Assembly (NCBI GenBank): GCA_029948255.1
Contig: JALIZF010001637.1
Coordinates: 434,001-498,000, forward strand
Reading direction: 5' to 3'
DNA from: Telmatactis stephensoni
Lineage: Eukaryota > Cnidaria > Anthozoa > Actiniaria > Isophelliidae
DNA length: 64,000 bases
Shown: positions 32,730-43,951 of the stretch, piece after piece
How positions within the stretch are numbered: position 1 is the first letter of the stretch
Layout of the letters: every line of letters begins with the position of its first letter
Translations under genes and position numbers: made by a program
Notes under the pieces: model-generated
What the model saw: the letters and a program-made list of their open reading frames with translations, nothing else
Database searches by the model: none
Told to the model about the DNA's origin: nothing

Positions 32730-33785
32730 TTAACTTGGATGTTAGACTTAGAAATTTTCTACTGAGCCCCGAAATCATACACCAAGTAGCCAATTTTGGT
32801 GAAAAAAACATATGTTGAGAAATAAGTTTAGGATTCGAACCCGAGACCTTCTGCACACCTATACCCGCCTTTAAGGCCAGTACACACGATGGAGCATGTT
32901 CAATTTGCCCCCGGCGCACGCCCCCAAATATTCCACAAGTTCGATATCATGGAGCATTTTGCGGGTTGTATATGGCTAAAAGCCCCGGTTCTCGGTAATT
33001 AACTCTCACTTTCAATAAGAATTTTAAGAGATCACTTAAGCGGCCGGCGGGGAAACTTAAGCGACTGTACAACCGGTATATACCACGATGTAAAAAATAT
33101 TAAAATATCGACCAAAACGACTGAATAGCACTTAAGCTTATAACATACTTCATGATACTCTTTGACGAGCTAAAAAGTTTTAGTAAATCATATTTCTTAA
33201 GAATAACTTCAACTTATCTACAACTTTCTTCTCCAAAACACTACTTCGCTTCGGCGCCATATTTGCTTCGTTGCATCTTGCTAGTTCCGTTCCAGATATC
33301 GATAAGAACCGAGGCAGAACCGACTACGGCTCGTAATTTTCAAACTTTTCTCTCAGTTGTTTCTTCCAAAATCACGCTTGCTCTATCATAGGTAGAGTGT
33401 AATAATACAATATAAATTATACAGGCATTTCTACATTTTCAGAGAACATAGAGGTCATAGAGGTCACATTTTAAAAAGCTTATCTCTCGTATACTGATCA
33501 CGTGATGAATTCCCGCGTTTTTTGCACAACGATCGAGCATTTATATTTTCTTATAAGAAAGCAGTAATCTGTACCTTTTTTTCGTTTCTTTGAAAGGTAT
33601 AAGAATACCTTTTTTGACTTTGTACTTTTGTAAAGCTTTATTAAGTCTTCCCCAGAGATCATGGACGAAGCGACTCGCTCCATGACACTACCACGGTTCG
33701 TGGAGCGATACAACCGCATACTGCAAAAGAATTACATACGCACAATCAATATGAATTTTACAACAGGACAAAATCTATCACTTAC
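32730..33785. other. Spacer with a decayed tRNA-derived SINE
   Basis: On the minus strand at about 32820-32900, GGTCTCGGGTTCGAATCCTA matches a Pol III box B, with a box-A-like TGGCCTTAAAGG some 50 bp upstream. The rest contains no supported gene. The overlapping short open frames at 33498-33855 lack support. Confidence 0.4.
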
Positions 33786-34042
33786 CAAGAAAAGTCTACT
33801 CCAACAACTGCTGGAATCAAAGATTCCAGCAAATACTGTACGTGTTCTTTGTTGAATTTGGCAGAGATGCCAATATCACGCACTCGGCCGGCATTCTTGA
33901 GAGCATTCCAGGTTGCCCTCCTTGGAACGCTAGTTTCTTTTCGAAACAAGTACACGAAAGTAAAAGTGACTGTTTTGCCACCGGTTTGTTGTAGTGTCAT
34001 TTGTTCATCTTCAGATGAACTGGTAGAAGATAAATCCGCCAT
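33786..34042 (-). CDS. Possible first exon of a minus-strand gene (85 aa)
   Basis: ATG at 34042 opens MADLSSTSSSEDEQMTLQQT and continues with TFTFVYLFRKE...WNALKNAGRVRDIG to a perfect GTAAGT donor at 33780-33785. It is 257 nt and ends in phase 2. An inverted CCAAT box lies about 100 bp upstream (around 34140), which would suit a promoter. I do not recognise the family and find no downstream exons; the TTAA element may have separated them. Confidence 0.45.
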
Positions 34043-35756
34043 TATAGCAATTATACACGTGTACCAGTCGCAGAACTGAATGAGAAGAACTACGAGACGC
34101 GAACTGCATTTCGATACAGTCTCAAACTTAACCTCTGATTGGCCAATTTAAATTTGATGACAGCATACGTCGGCCGGATCACTCCCCACCCCGCTCCATT
34201 TTTTCGGCGACGTCACCTAAAATAGTCAGTTAACTAATATGTACTAAATTTATCTATTAGATAAATGGAAGTCTGGGTTTAGTGGAGTCGTTTTAGTCTC
34301 ACTGTTAACTATTCAACAGTGAGACTAAAACGACTCCACTAAACTCAGACTATCCCTTCAAAGGGTCCCTTCAAAGATGCTGACGGGATATCACGCTGGG
34401 TGAAATTTGACAAACCTGTCCGATTTGACATTTGGCCTAGTTTTTGCAGGATAGCGGTGTCCTTAAATGTGGTAAGGCTAGACTGATAGATTTCGTCCCG
34501 GTCTACCCTGAAACTCATTTGCACTTGTCTGTTCCTGTGTTCGGAATATTGGTAAAACAAACCGGGCTGAAGTTTTCGTCTAGTACGAAAAGGCCCTGAG
34601 CCCGACAAGATTACAAAATTGTTCGCCTTTCATATCAATGTATCGGATATTCCGCGGCATCTACTGAGGGCGACATTGCTGGTGCTGCTATAGCGGAAAT
34701 GTCAATTTTACTATAAAACAGACTTCCCTTTCAAGTCTTATCAATTAATTTTCTTTACTGAAAATATTAGCTGGTACCAAGTTACGAGAGTGGAAACAAG
34801 GAAAGTGATATGACGTATTAAAATGAGTTTGTATGTTGACGTTGACAAAGCTTTTATCATCGAAACATACGTGACATACTTTAAATGTTTGTTTACTGTT
34901 GTCGTGACACTTTACTGATTCTAAAATGATATTAAAGCTAAGAAAATTCTTCGATCCATGTTTGTGCATTGTGTTAACTGCTATCATAGTCAGTACATTT
35001 TTTAGCATGAAACTAAAAAAAAATGGCTGTATGCAGATATCAAGGATGAGATGGGAACAGGTCTTTAGGCGCCGATCTTTGACGAAATTTGATCTGAAAT
35101 TAGCTTCTCGTCTTGAGAACTGTGTCTCGCAAATATTGACCCCCCCCCCTCCCGTCGATAGAGATAGGTAAAATTTTCATGGTCACATTATACTGCATGG
35201 TTTATCATACATTTCTTGGTTGGGAGTTTCCTAGCCATTTCAGACATTTTTCAAAAATTTGACAGCCACCTATCTAGCTAGCTACCCTGGGTACCAGCTA
35301 GCCTGCGTAGCTGGCGCTTTAACGGAAGTGGAGAGAAGGGAATTAAAGAAGCGCCACATTCCAATCATTGGTTAAACGCTTCTTTTGCACATTGGATTGA
35401 TGTTACAGTGATTGCTGTTAAGAAAAGTATCTTCAAATTCTTTCAAAAAGAAATCACCCACACCGTTACACAATAAACCGTCGGAACTGATATTCCGTAT
35501 TCCAGCTTCACCAATACCAGTAAATTACACATATTTGCGTTATTTTCCTTTGGAGCTTGCCAGAGATAAGATCGGCCAGTTTCCGATAGCTGCATATTTT
35601 CACACGTGACGATGTAAACATTGTAATGAGAAACTGATGACTTGGAGTTCCCATTCGCAACTACTACACTAGCTATTGACTAGAACTCTACAATAAACGC
35701 GACAAGATAATACATACTGTGATACTTAGCTCCTTAGATACTTAGCTTTGAACGAT
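34043..35756. other. Intergenic stretch with one long hairpin
   Basis: Apart from the perfect hairpin at 34271-34350 and a short C-run near 35141-35150, no feature is supported. The open frames at 34345-34608 and 34745-35008 have no splice or composition support. Confidence 0.5.
34271..34350. repeat. Hairpin with 36-bp arms and 8-base loop
   Basis: GTTTAGTGGAGTCGTTTTAG plus TCTCACTGTT on the left is mirrored on the right with a single mismatch. The loop is AACTATTC. It could be a miniature foldback element or an RNA hairpin. Confidence 0.9.
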
Positions 35757-38307
35757 ATGGCAGTTTCGTGGAATTTAGATGACCTTTCACTCGTGGATCA
35801 AACCCTGGCCTCAGCAGTGTGCCAAATCTGGTATGTAATTTAACTGAGTTGGTAAACTAATCAATCAATTTAATCAATTTACACGGGTCATTCATGGACA
35901 AAATACAATACAATACAATAGGCATGTTTTAATTAGCCGGTTTTGGTGCTAACTAGTGTACCTGAAATATATTCAGTTTAACTAATCTCAGAGTCAGCCC
36001 CCTAGTTCATTTTAAAATGCAGACGGATAAAATGCAGATTGGTAAAATGCAGACCAGATAAATTCCTTTAAAAATATCAAAATATATTGAGTTTTCATGC
36101 CGATTCTTCGATCGATCAGCTAGATATAAATTGCGGCTTTATCGATTAACGGCAACTTTTGCATTGTTGCCGTACGTGCCCTAAATAACAATTAGGAGCT
36201 AAAACTGTATCATCAATTCTGCACTTTTAAAATTAAAGAAATCTAAAGGAGTTTTAAGCGATCTAGACGTGTGAGTATTACAGGCCTGCATTTTGCCAGC
36301 CTGTATTTTCTACTGGTCTGTATTTTAGACCTGCCGTGTGTACAAGTCTAAAATGCAGACTGCAAAAATTTCCTAGGTTATATAATTATAATGCAGCTGC
36401 AGAGTTTACTGATGTGTGTTTTTATTCCCTCTTTATCCATAGCACATGCATTATGATTCGGCCAATGTTATTTTACTGTGGCCATACTTTCTGTGACAAA
36501 TGTGTGGAAAGGCTGAATACCGATCCCAATCCAAAATGCCCCACTTGCAGGTTAGCAATTGTGAACGCAATTAGAAATCGAGCTCATGAAGAGACGATTG
36601 CAAACTTACAAGGGAAATGTAATGTGGATGGTTGCACGTGGCGCGGTAAGGTGGGTGATTATCATCTACACTCATCGACCTGCGAGTTCAGAAGGATTCC
36701 ATGCTCGTTTAGGGGTAGAGGATGTCCACAATCCCCAATGAGGAAGGATTTGACTGCACACGAGAGCGATTGCATATTCCGCACTTGGGTTTGTGACCAA
36801 TGTGAAGAGGGCGTTCCATTCAGCGAAAGGGAAACTCACATAAATCAGCAATGTAAAATGAGACTAGTACTTTGTCCATTGTTCACCTGGACACATGAAA
36901 AGCACTGCATGAGAATGTAAGTACAACCATAAATAGATATCTTATCAGTGTAAAAGTTACATTACGTACATCACAAATTAATTAAATTGTCTGTGAACTA
37001 ACTGATCATTGCAATCGCGAACAAGTACATATACGTCGACGTCCCTTTACCATACCCTGAAGGACAAGAAAATATAGATGTATATGGATGTGTGTATCTG
37101 TCCGGCCAAAATCCCGAGCAGGAAGGTGGACAGGATGATACACTGGTCCCAGAGGCTTTCTTTGCTTTAATTTCACTGTAGAGCCGCAGCTCTTAAAACA
37201 AACAGTCAAAATTAAAGCAAAGAAAGCCTCTGACACCAGGGTAACAGGGTGATAGAAATGTGGTCATTTTTTTTATTTCTACCACAATTCTCCATTTCGC
37301 ATATAAGTTTAGCAGTTGTTAGTTTGCTATTTATTGTGACAAAACGGCACATAGAATTTCATGCCCTCTTGATATATGATTGCTTGCAGGTGCGAAGCAA
37401 TGGAGCACGTTTCCATGTGCTCATTTAGGACACAACAATGCCCCGTGCCTGGGTGTGGTTTCGTCGGGCTCAGAAAAGACCTAGATGCCCACGAAAACGA
37501 AAGTCTTCGTTCCCACTATGAGATGCTAAAGTGCAGCCACAAATCCCTTTTGGCCCAAATTCATACTAGGGTACGTTTTTTTGAAACGCTAGTAAACCAC
37601 TGCATACCTTTTACTTTTAAAATAACACAAATATATACCATTACATCATGCAGCATTCATGCATTCAATCCTCACTTTAAGTGGTCTTATGATGATTACA
37701 AATGTTACGCCCCAAAATGGCAGACCGCCATTCAACGCAGGTTACAAATGATAATGAATTTTTATCTTACAGGCTGCAACTGTCATGCACAATCACACAA
37801 AAAGAGAGAGTGAATTGTGGTCAATCGCATGGGAGTTTCAAGATGCCAAAACACATTTAACAAGAGCGGCTAGTGACGGGCTACCTCTTTGCAGTCCTGA
37901 CTTCAAAAAAGGCTCTCAAGTATGGAGATTCTTGATCTTTGGAAACAGCAGGGTAAAACTTCAATTGATTCAGTGCGATCAGCCTGTGGTGATAAGGCTA
38001 ACGTAAGTATAACGATAGGAAAATGGAAAATGTACATGATATTGCTAATATATATATAAATTAGCTTTTAAAATGTCTCACAACCACTCCTTGTGCTGAA
38101 CATTCAAAAAGAAAACCGACAACGAAGGGCTGGGCAAAGTGTCCACATTATATAGAGCTAGGTGTCCATACAGTGAGGATTCACGATAACAGTATTCATT
38201 TCAGAGGGCTCGATACTACGACGCAGACGAGGATATCAGCTAGGGGTCTCATTCTGTTTGAAGTATCATTTGCAAAGATTTATAAAAACACATTTCAAAA
38301 CATATAA
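35757..38307 (+). CDS. RING plus TRAF-type zinc-finger protein (353 aa, five exons)
   Basis: Exons 35757-35830, 36443-36916, 37390-37570, 37773-38002 and 38205-38307 join in one frame (1062 nt including the stop), with donors gtatgt, gtaagt, gtacgt, gtaagt and AG acceptors. A C3HC4 RING spans exons 1-2: VCQIC at the first junction, then FYCGHTFCDKC and CPTCR. TRAF-type zinc fingers follow in exons 2-3 (CNVDGCTWRG, CSFRGRGCP, CPVPGCGFVGLRKDL). The tail (exons 4-5) is not a clear MATH domain. The layout suits an E3 ubiquitin ligase adaptor of the TRAF type acting in cytoplasmic signalling (inference). A fragment of exon 3 is duplicated at 20920-21036. Confidence 0.82.
36013..36370. repeat. AAAATGCAGAC word array in the first intron of the RING gene
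   Basis: The word AAAATGCAGAC and its inverse (GTCTGTATTTT, CTGCATTTTGC) recur about ten times. The left group is in one orientation and the right group mostly in the other, giving a loose palindrome. Confidence 0.65.
37141..37241. mobile_element. Small foldback element in the second intron of the RING gene
   Basis: AGAGGCTTTCTTTGCTTTAA on the left is mirrored by TTAAAGCAAAGAAAGCCTCT on the right, with an imperfect extension (ACTGGTCCC versus ACACCAGGG) and a loop of about 36 bp. Confidence 0.8.
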
Positions 38308-39837
38308 ACGCTTGGTTGATGTCCCCAACGTTGAATATTTTGCTCTGCTAATCTGTAAAAATACAATGCGCAGAATACATAACCCAGGGAAGGATAGAAA
38401 TGTTCTGAATTTGATAATATTTATGTTATTTATTTGTCTTTCTTATTTGTCAGCCTGTGCTTCAGAGATTCATTGACAACGCTCAAAGAAGTTTTATTGA
38501 AGCGAGGAGAGATGATAGGGGCAACATTTTATGATCTGGTGAACCACACGTCAATCAAAATACGTGCCTCGGTTACAACTATCGAGTATCAAAGTTGTTA
38601 GAGTTAAAGTTGTGTTACTTGTCGAGTACGTCAAAATACAAATCAAAATACAACTATCAAATATATCGAATGTAAATCAAAAGATGTTAGTGTTACTAAA
38701 GTTGTGTTACTTGTTAATTACGTCAATCAAAATACGTGCCTCGGCTACAACTAAGTTGTGTTGTTACTTGTCGAGTACGTCAATTAATCAAAATACTACC
38801 TCAGCTACAACTATCAAATATATCGAATATAAAGATGTTAGAGTTACTGAAGTTGTGTTGTTAGTTGTTAAGTACATAAATTTAAATACGTGCCCCCCCG
38901 GGGGGGGGGGGGAACTCCCATATATTTGCTATACAGGTACGTGCCGCCAAACAGGGTATGGTTTCCTGCGAATTTACTCTGGAACAGGGTATGTAAAATA
39001 AGTTCTTTCTCTCTCTCTGGAACAGGGTAGCTTTTTTACAAAGTACGTCTGGATGTTGCATAAACGTCGCTCTGTAATTAGGTACCAAAAGAAATCAGTC
39101 TGAAAATCAGATTAACTCTTCATAAATGTTTGACAAAACCGATAACATACTATTGGATGTGAAAACGCAAAACATTTCACTGGGACAGGGTATATTTTTG
39201 TGGTACTTACTCTGGAACAGGGTAGCGTTTTAAGCTTTTTTACTCTGGAACAGGGTCAGGGTTTGAGGGGCTGAGCTCGGTTAGAGTGGTTTTCATAAAC
39301 CCGTGAAATAATTACTGAATCGATACTGAATTAATAAACGATAACGATCTAAAATTTCATGTTTTTCCTTTCGTAGTAATGAGCTATTAAAAGTAAATGG
39401 TATTCATTGTTTCACTTGTTTTCAAAGTTGGTCATTAAATTGTAAATTGTGACCTCACTACTGAGCTTCGTAGTCTTTGTACTGAAGCGATATTTTCTTT
39501 TGTAATCACCAATCTAATTTCCGGTAGCGGAAATTCGTAGACAAAATCAAGAAGAAAAATCAAAATAAATTGCTGCTAAAGTTCATACCTCTTTTTTCTT
39601 AAATTTTGCTATTTTGGTTAAATTAAATTATTTCTGGAAAATTCCAGAAAATTCCCAATGTACCTGATCCTCCATCCTCGGGGACCCAGGATGCTGATCC
39701 TCGATCCCATCGCCATTTGATCCCTGAGCCCTGGCCTCTGATCCTGGCCATAATTTGGGACTTGATCCCTGATCCCATATCCCTTGTCACGAGCCTGTCA
39801 GTAGCGTTACAATTCAGTTCCCTCTGACATTGCCGAA
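38308..39837. repeat. Repeat-rich spacer
   Basis: Three or more diverged tandem copies of a unit with TCAAAATACGTGCCTCGG and GTTGTGTTACTTGTCGAGTA lie at 38550-38880. A C8G12-like run is at about 38893-38912. CTGGAACAGGGTA recurs at 38979, 39017, 39208 and 39241. GATCC-rich words cluster at 39665-39780. No gene is supported. Confidence 0.65.
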
Positions 39838-42800
39838 ATGGATCTTGAATTTTTTATTAATCTAAAAAGAAAGTCTAAGAAAAAAGTCATCAGATGGCTA
39901 CAGAGACGCTCTCTTCTTGCCAACCCAGCCTATTGTGGCGATTGTAATCGCAATATGTCCATGATAAGAAGAATGGAAAGTCATATTGATAGTTATGTTT
40001 GGTAAGATTTTGACCAGTTACCGAAGCCAGTGCAACTCTAGATCTGTTAGAAATATTGAGAGATCATCACGGATATGTAAGCAATTTAGGCAATTGCTTT
40101 AGAAAAGCCCGAAAAAAATTCGGGGCTTCAACGGGATTCGAACCCATGACCTTTCCCAACATATGTGGCTTCATAGCTCAGTTGGCAGAGCATTGCACCG
40201 GTATCGCAAAGGTCATGGGTTCGAATCCCGTTGAAGCCCCGAATTTTTTTCGGGCTTTTCTAAAGCAATTGCCTAAATTGCTTACATATCCGTGATGATC
40301 TCTCAATATTTCTAGTTCCATTACCGCGGATCAATCCATATACATATACATCTAGATCTGTTGTTCTAAGACGTCTTAATTATTTTTTTAGGAAATGTAA
40401 CGGTTGCCAGAAGAAAAGGTCTATCAGATGCATTTTTAGTATGTTTCCTAAGATATCTCTGGGAGACTTGCTCCTGATGATTTACTTTTGGTTGGAAGAT
40501 CACAGTTGCAAACAGACTGCGAGAGCAATTAGTATCAGTAGGAACGTCGTGTCGAAGTTCTACAGAACGCTACAAGACGTGTGCACAGATGAGATTGAGA
40601 AATACGACCCTTTTCTTCCCTTTGGAGGTCCGGGCTGCGTCATCCAATGCGACGAAAGTAAATTTAACCACAAACGCAAGGTAAGCAATTGTTGAGTGTT
40701 TGATTGAGACTAGAAGCATAACTGCGTGATCAACTCAGGCGCTCGTTACACTATAGTTGAACGAATACGTTCATAGACAAACTCTCTAAGCATTCTGTTC
40801 TTGTTCCGCAAACTTTTCAGAGTTAATTGCAGTGATATTCTGTTTGGTTCAGGATCTCATCTAAAAACATGATGATGATTACGCAACTTGAAATAATGTT
40901 GTATACGATATACAATATCACAATCATTTAATGATGAACTTGCAACACTTTGTGCAAAGGTGTCTACACTAATAACACAAAGTAGTTGGTAAAAACTATC
41001 TAACGGATAAAATTGTCTGCAACAATTCAAAGAAGCACTATGATATTTATCCTATCACTGATTCATTCTCGTGTTTGTTTGATCTTTAAAGTCACACTGC
41101 GTAGGTGTAAACACGCGTACATGACTCTTGTGTTGATCAGCAGTGTTGGATTTCAGGACAACAGGTCTATTTTTAATTTTCGTACGTAGTATCAAGAAGT
41201 GGCAATTTCATCATTTGTACCGGACCATTTGTGATTGTATTTCATATAAACATTTGCTCATTTGATATATCATAATATTACAGTATTCTTGGTTTGCATG
41301 TGACGCCATCAAAGAGCTAAAATCTAAACTTTTCATCACACGAAACTGTGTCCTAGATATTTTATTTATATCATTAAGAAAAGTTCTTTCCATAAAAGGT
41401 TTTCGATTCACGCAACACTGTCACGTATATCGTAAAGACACAGAAATATAGGCAAATGTGATTCAAATCGCAAGACTTTAACTCTGTGAGTGAAAAATAA
41501 GTTTTTTTGGTGAATATTTGAATAGAAAACACGAATTACAGCGATATTAACGTGATTTTGGTCCCTCGTGTTACTGTCCGCCAAGTTGGTGTACAAAGAT
41601 TGTGCACCAAGAAGGCGAATCAATACAATGAAGATATTTGATCGCTTGTATTAAATTAAATTAATTAATTAAAAATTAAATTTAAGATTTATATACCGCA
41701 AATATCTATATGTATATAATCAAATGCGGTATCAAATGCGTATCTCGTTATCAAAATATTCTTATGACTACAAATTTCGTATAGATACAAACCTTCAACT
41801 GCTTTTTTATATGCAAGTTCTTTTATTCCAAAATATTCTATATTAAGCCCACAAAATTTTATGATGACGTCAGTGCAAACCAAGAATTCATGCTTACTCT
41901 AGGCCTTCGTAAATCAACCCAACCATGTGCTAATAATATATTTTATTTTATTTTATTTTTATTTATAAGCTGCGCCCTAGAGCGGGAGCAACTCACAGAA
42001 CTGTTGTTCCAAAACGAGACTCCCAAAATATATGTGCCATTCTACGCATGCGCTTAGACTTCATGCATGCATGCGCCTTAGAGTGTCACTGAACGCCAAC
42101 AACCCCGAATTCTAAACTCAGACCTCCTGCGGAGCGCCCTCGCTTTCTTTACACTAGCTGCTTAGGGACGGACTGACCATTTGATAATTTATGAAGAAGG
42201 GGTGTAATTGACCCCTTTAAATCCCCCCCAAAACATCAAGCAAACATTTAATTTCCATTGAAGTCTTTTGTTTTTTCTATTTTATGCGGGCTGCGGTTAT
42301 ATCACACCACACTCCTACACTCGCTATATCCATCTTGTACACTGGCCTCCACGTTTTTTTCAAAACGTACACAATTTTGCTTTTTAATTTTCTATGTCTT
42401 TATCAACACATAAATGTCCACCTTTTCCCTGCCCCTACCTCAGTCATTGTAGTCCTGTTGTATGTATATCACATTAGTCGACAGTGTTCTATGTTCACTA
42501 TTTATTGTTGTTGATTTATTTTCATTCGCTCGTTCTATTATTCTTTCTTAAACTTATTCATGCATCCATTATTCGTTCCTTTACTCGTCTGGCTTATTCC
42601 GTTTTTTTTTTTTTTTCACTGATATGTTTGGTTAAAAATTGCATTTGTCGTTTTACAAAATGCCATTAGAGAATGGTATATACTTCATTTTATAAATAAT
42701 CAAATAAATGGCTAATATATGATATATCCTGTAAAATGCAAAGATAAGGCCGCTATATTTGCAAGTTGTCTTTAAGCTACCTACATATATGGCGTCGCTA

Positions 42801-43951
42801 GCCTGAGCTAAAATCACCCTCTTTTCCTGATTATAAAATTCTTTACAAGTATTAGGAATATTTTTTAAAAAGTTCCGTTTTCGGATGGAGAATTGTTCCG
42901 GATTCATGCGGATTAGTGTGGACGGAAGATGTAACCGGATAAATATAGTTGCGTTTTCAAATTTACCCGATGTAGTGTGGACAAGACCTAAGTTTTCAAA
43001 CAATTTAAGTGATTCAGTGGATTCTCCGACAGCTTATCTTGTTTCAAAAATCTGATAGGTTGAGATGAGTGTCTGAATAGTTCCTTGATCGCTTGTTCAG
43101 GGATATAGAAATTAAAAAACCTATTCAAATAAGTACTTTTGTAAGTGTTTCTGAAAGGAAAAAAATTCGAACTTTTAATTTTAATTTAACTATGGCAATG
43201 ATCGAAACAGGAAAAACACTTGGGTGCCTTTCAACAGTTTTTAGATTAATAAGGCTCAATCACTAAATATTAGCTTGTGGCTGCTTTGTTTTGACACGAC
43301 AACGAAGATATATTCGTGAATGTTGCCTTTTAATTTATAATAGTAATTGCATGCTTTTCAATTTTCTAATTGCTTTGGTGACACTTCTGCTTGGTTTATG
43401 TTTGTCCTACTTTAAGCTTGCTCGAACTGCCTCCTATAACGTAAGCGCCGGAGATGAGTTGCTGAGTTGATCTTTTTTTGTCTTCACAGTACAACAGGGG
43501 ACGGCGTGCACCAGACATTTGGGTTTTTGGTGTAATAACCACAGAATACCAACCAGCTAGAGGGATTTACAGAGTGGTGGAGAATAGAGATAGGGAAACG
43601 TTACTGCCACTCCTTAGAAGATGTCTAAAGCCAGGAAGTGTTGTGTATTCTGACGATTGGGGAGCATATGATGGTCTATCAATGCATCTTCCACAGCATG
43701 TGGCCACACACAGAGTGGTCAACCATACTGTCAACTTTGTTGACCCTGGAACTGGTGTCCACACCCAGAATATCGAGTCCAAATGGAACCAGCTTAAGAA
43801 AATAGCGAAAAACAGGATGGGTGTGTCAAGACAGGATTTGCAATCTTTCCTTGATGAAAGAATGTGGAAAGAGTGGAAAGGAGAAGGCGATGAATTAATT
43901 ACTAACCTGTTTACGGCAATCACTTTAATGTACCCGAATTATCCAGTTTAA
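39838..43951 (+). CDS. IS1595/Merlin-like transposase-domain protein (304 aa, three exons)
   Basis: Exons 39838-40001, 40392-40680 and 43490-43951 join to 915 nt with GT/AG borders (gtaaga, gtaagc; ttttttag, cttcacag). The N-terminus has a zinc ribbon split by intron 1 (YCGDC ... WKCNGC). It is followed by a helix-turn-helix-like stretch (CKQTARAISISRNVVSKFY) and a DDE domain: Asp in VIQCDESKFNHKR, Asp in VYSDDWGAYDG, and the third position in HTQNIESKWNQLKK. This is the ISXO2/IS1595 fold seen in eukaryotic Merlin elements. The ORF is intact. No terminal inverted repeats were found, so it may be a transposon gene or a domesticated one. Confidence 0.8.
40049..40350 (+). mobile_element. Palindromic tRNA-derived SINE with 12-bp target duplication
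   Basis: The 12-bp sequence TCTAGATCTGTT flanks it (40037-40048 and 40351-40362), as for LINE-mobilised elements. The sense part is a tRNA-like head (40167-40238) followed by a body and an ATACATATACAT tail. In front of it sits an inverted, identical copy of 107 bp: 40048-40154 is the exact complement of 40208-40314. It lies in intron 1 of the transposase-like gene, in the same orientation. Confidence 0.85.
40167..40238 (+). tRNA. tRNA-like head of the SINE, anticodon loop GGT (Thr-like)
   Basis: 72 nt with a 7-bp acceptor stem (GGCTTCA/TGAAGCC), box A TAGCTCAGTTGG and box B GGTTCGAATCC. The anticodon stem TTGC/GCAA encloses CCGGTAT-type loop bases, reading GGT. Position 33 is C rather than T and there is no terminator T run directly after, so it is a SINE promoter rather than a working tRNA gene. 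Confidence 0.65.
40681..43489. other. Second intron of the transposase-like gene
   Basis: 2.8 kb of AT-rich sequence. There is a TTTTA run at about 41940-41965, ATTAA repeats at 41646-41690 and a T14 run at about 42602-42616. No nested gene is supported. Confidence 0.6.

Noticed and set aside
33661..33855. Plus-strand frame MDEATRSMTLPRFVERYN
   Set aside because: It overlaps the better supported minus-strand exon at 33786-34042 and has no splice or homology support.
40167..40238. Functional tRNA-Thr gene
   Set aside because: It lies inside a SINE with target duplication and tail, has C at position 33 and no direct terminator, so it is a SINE head.
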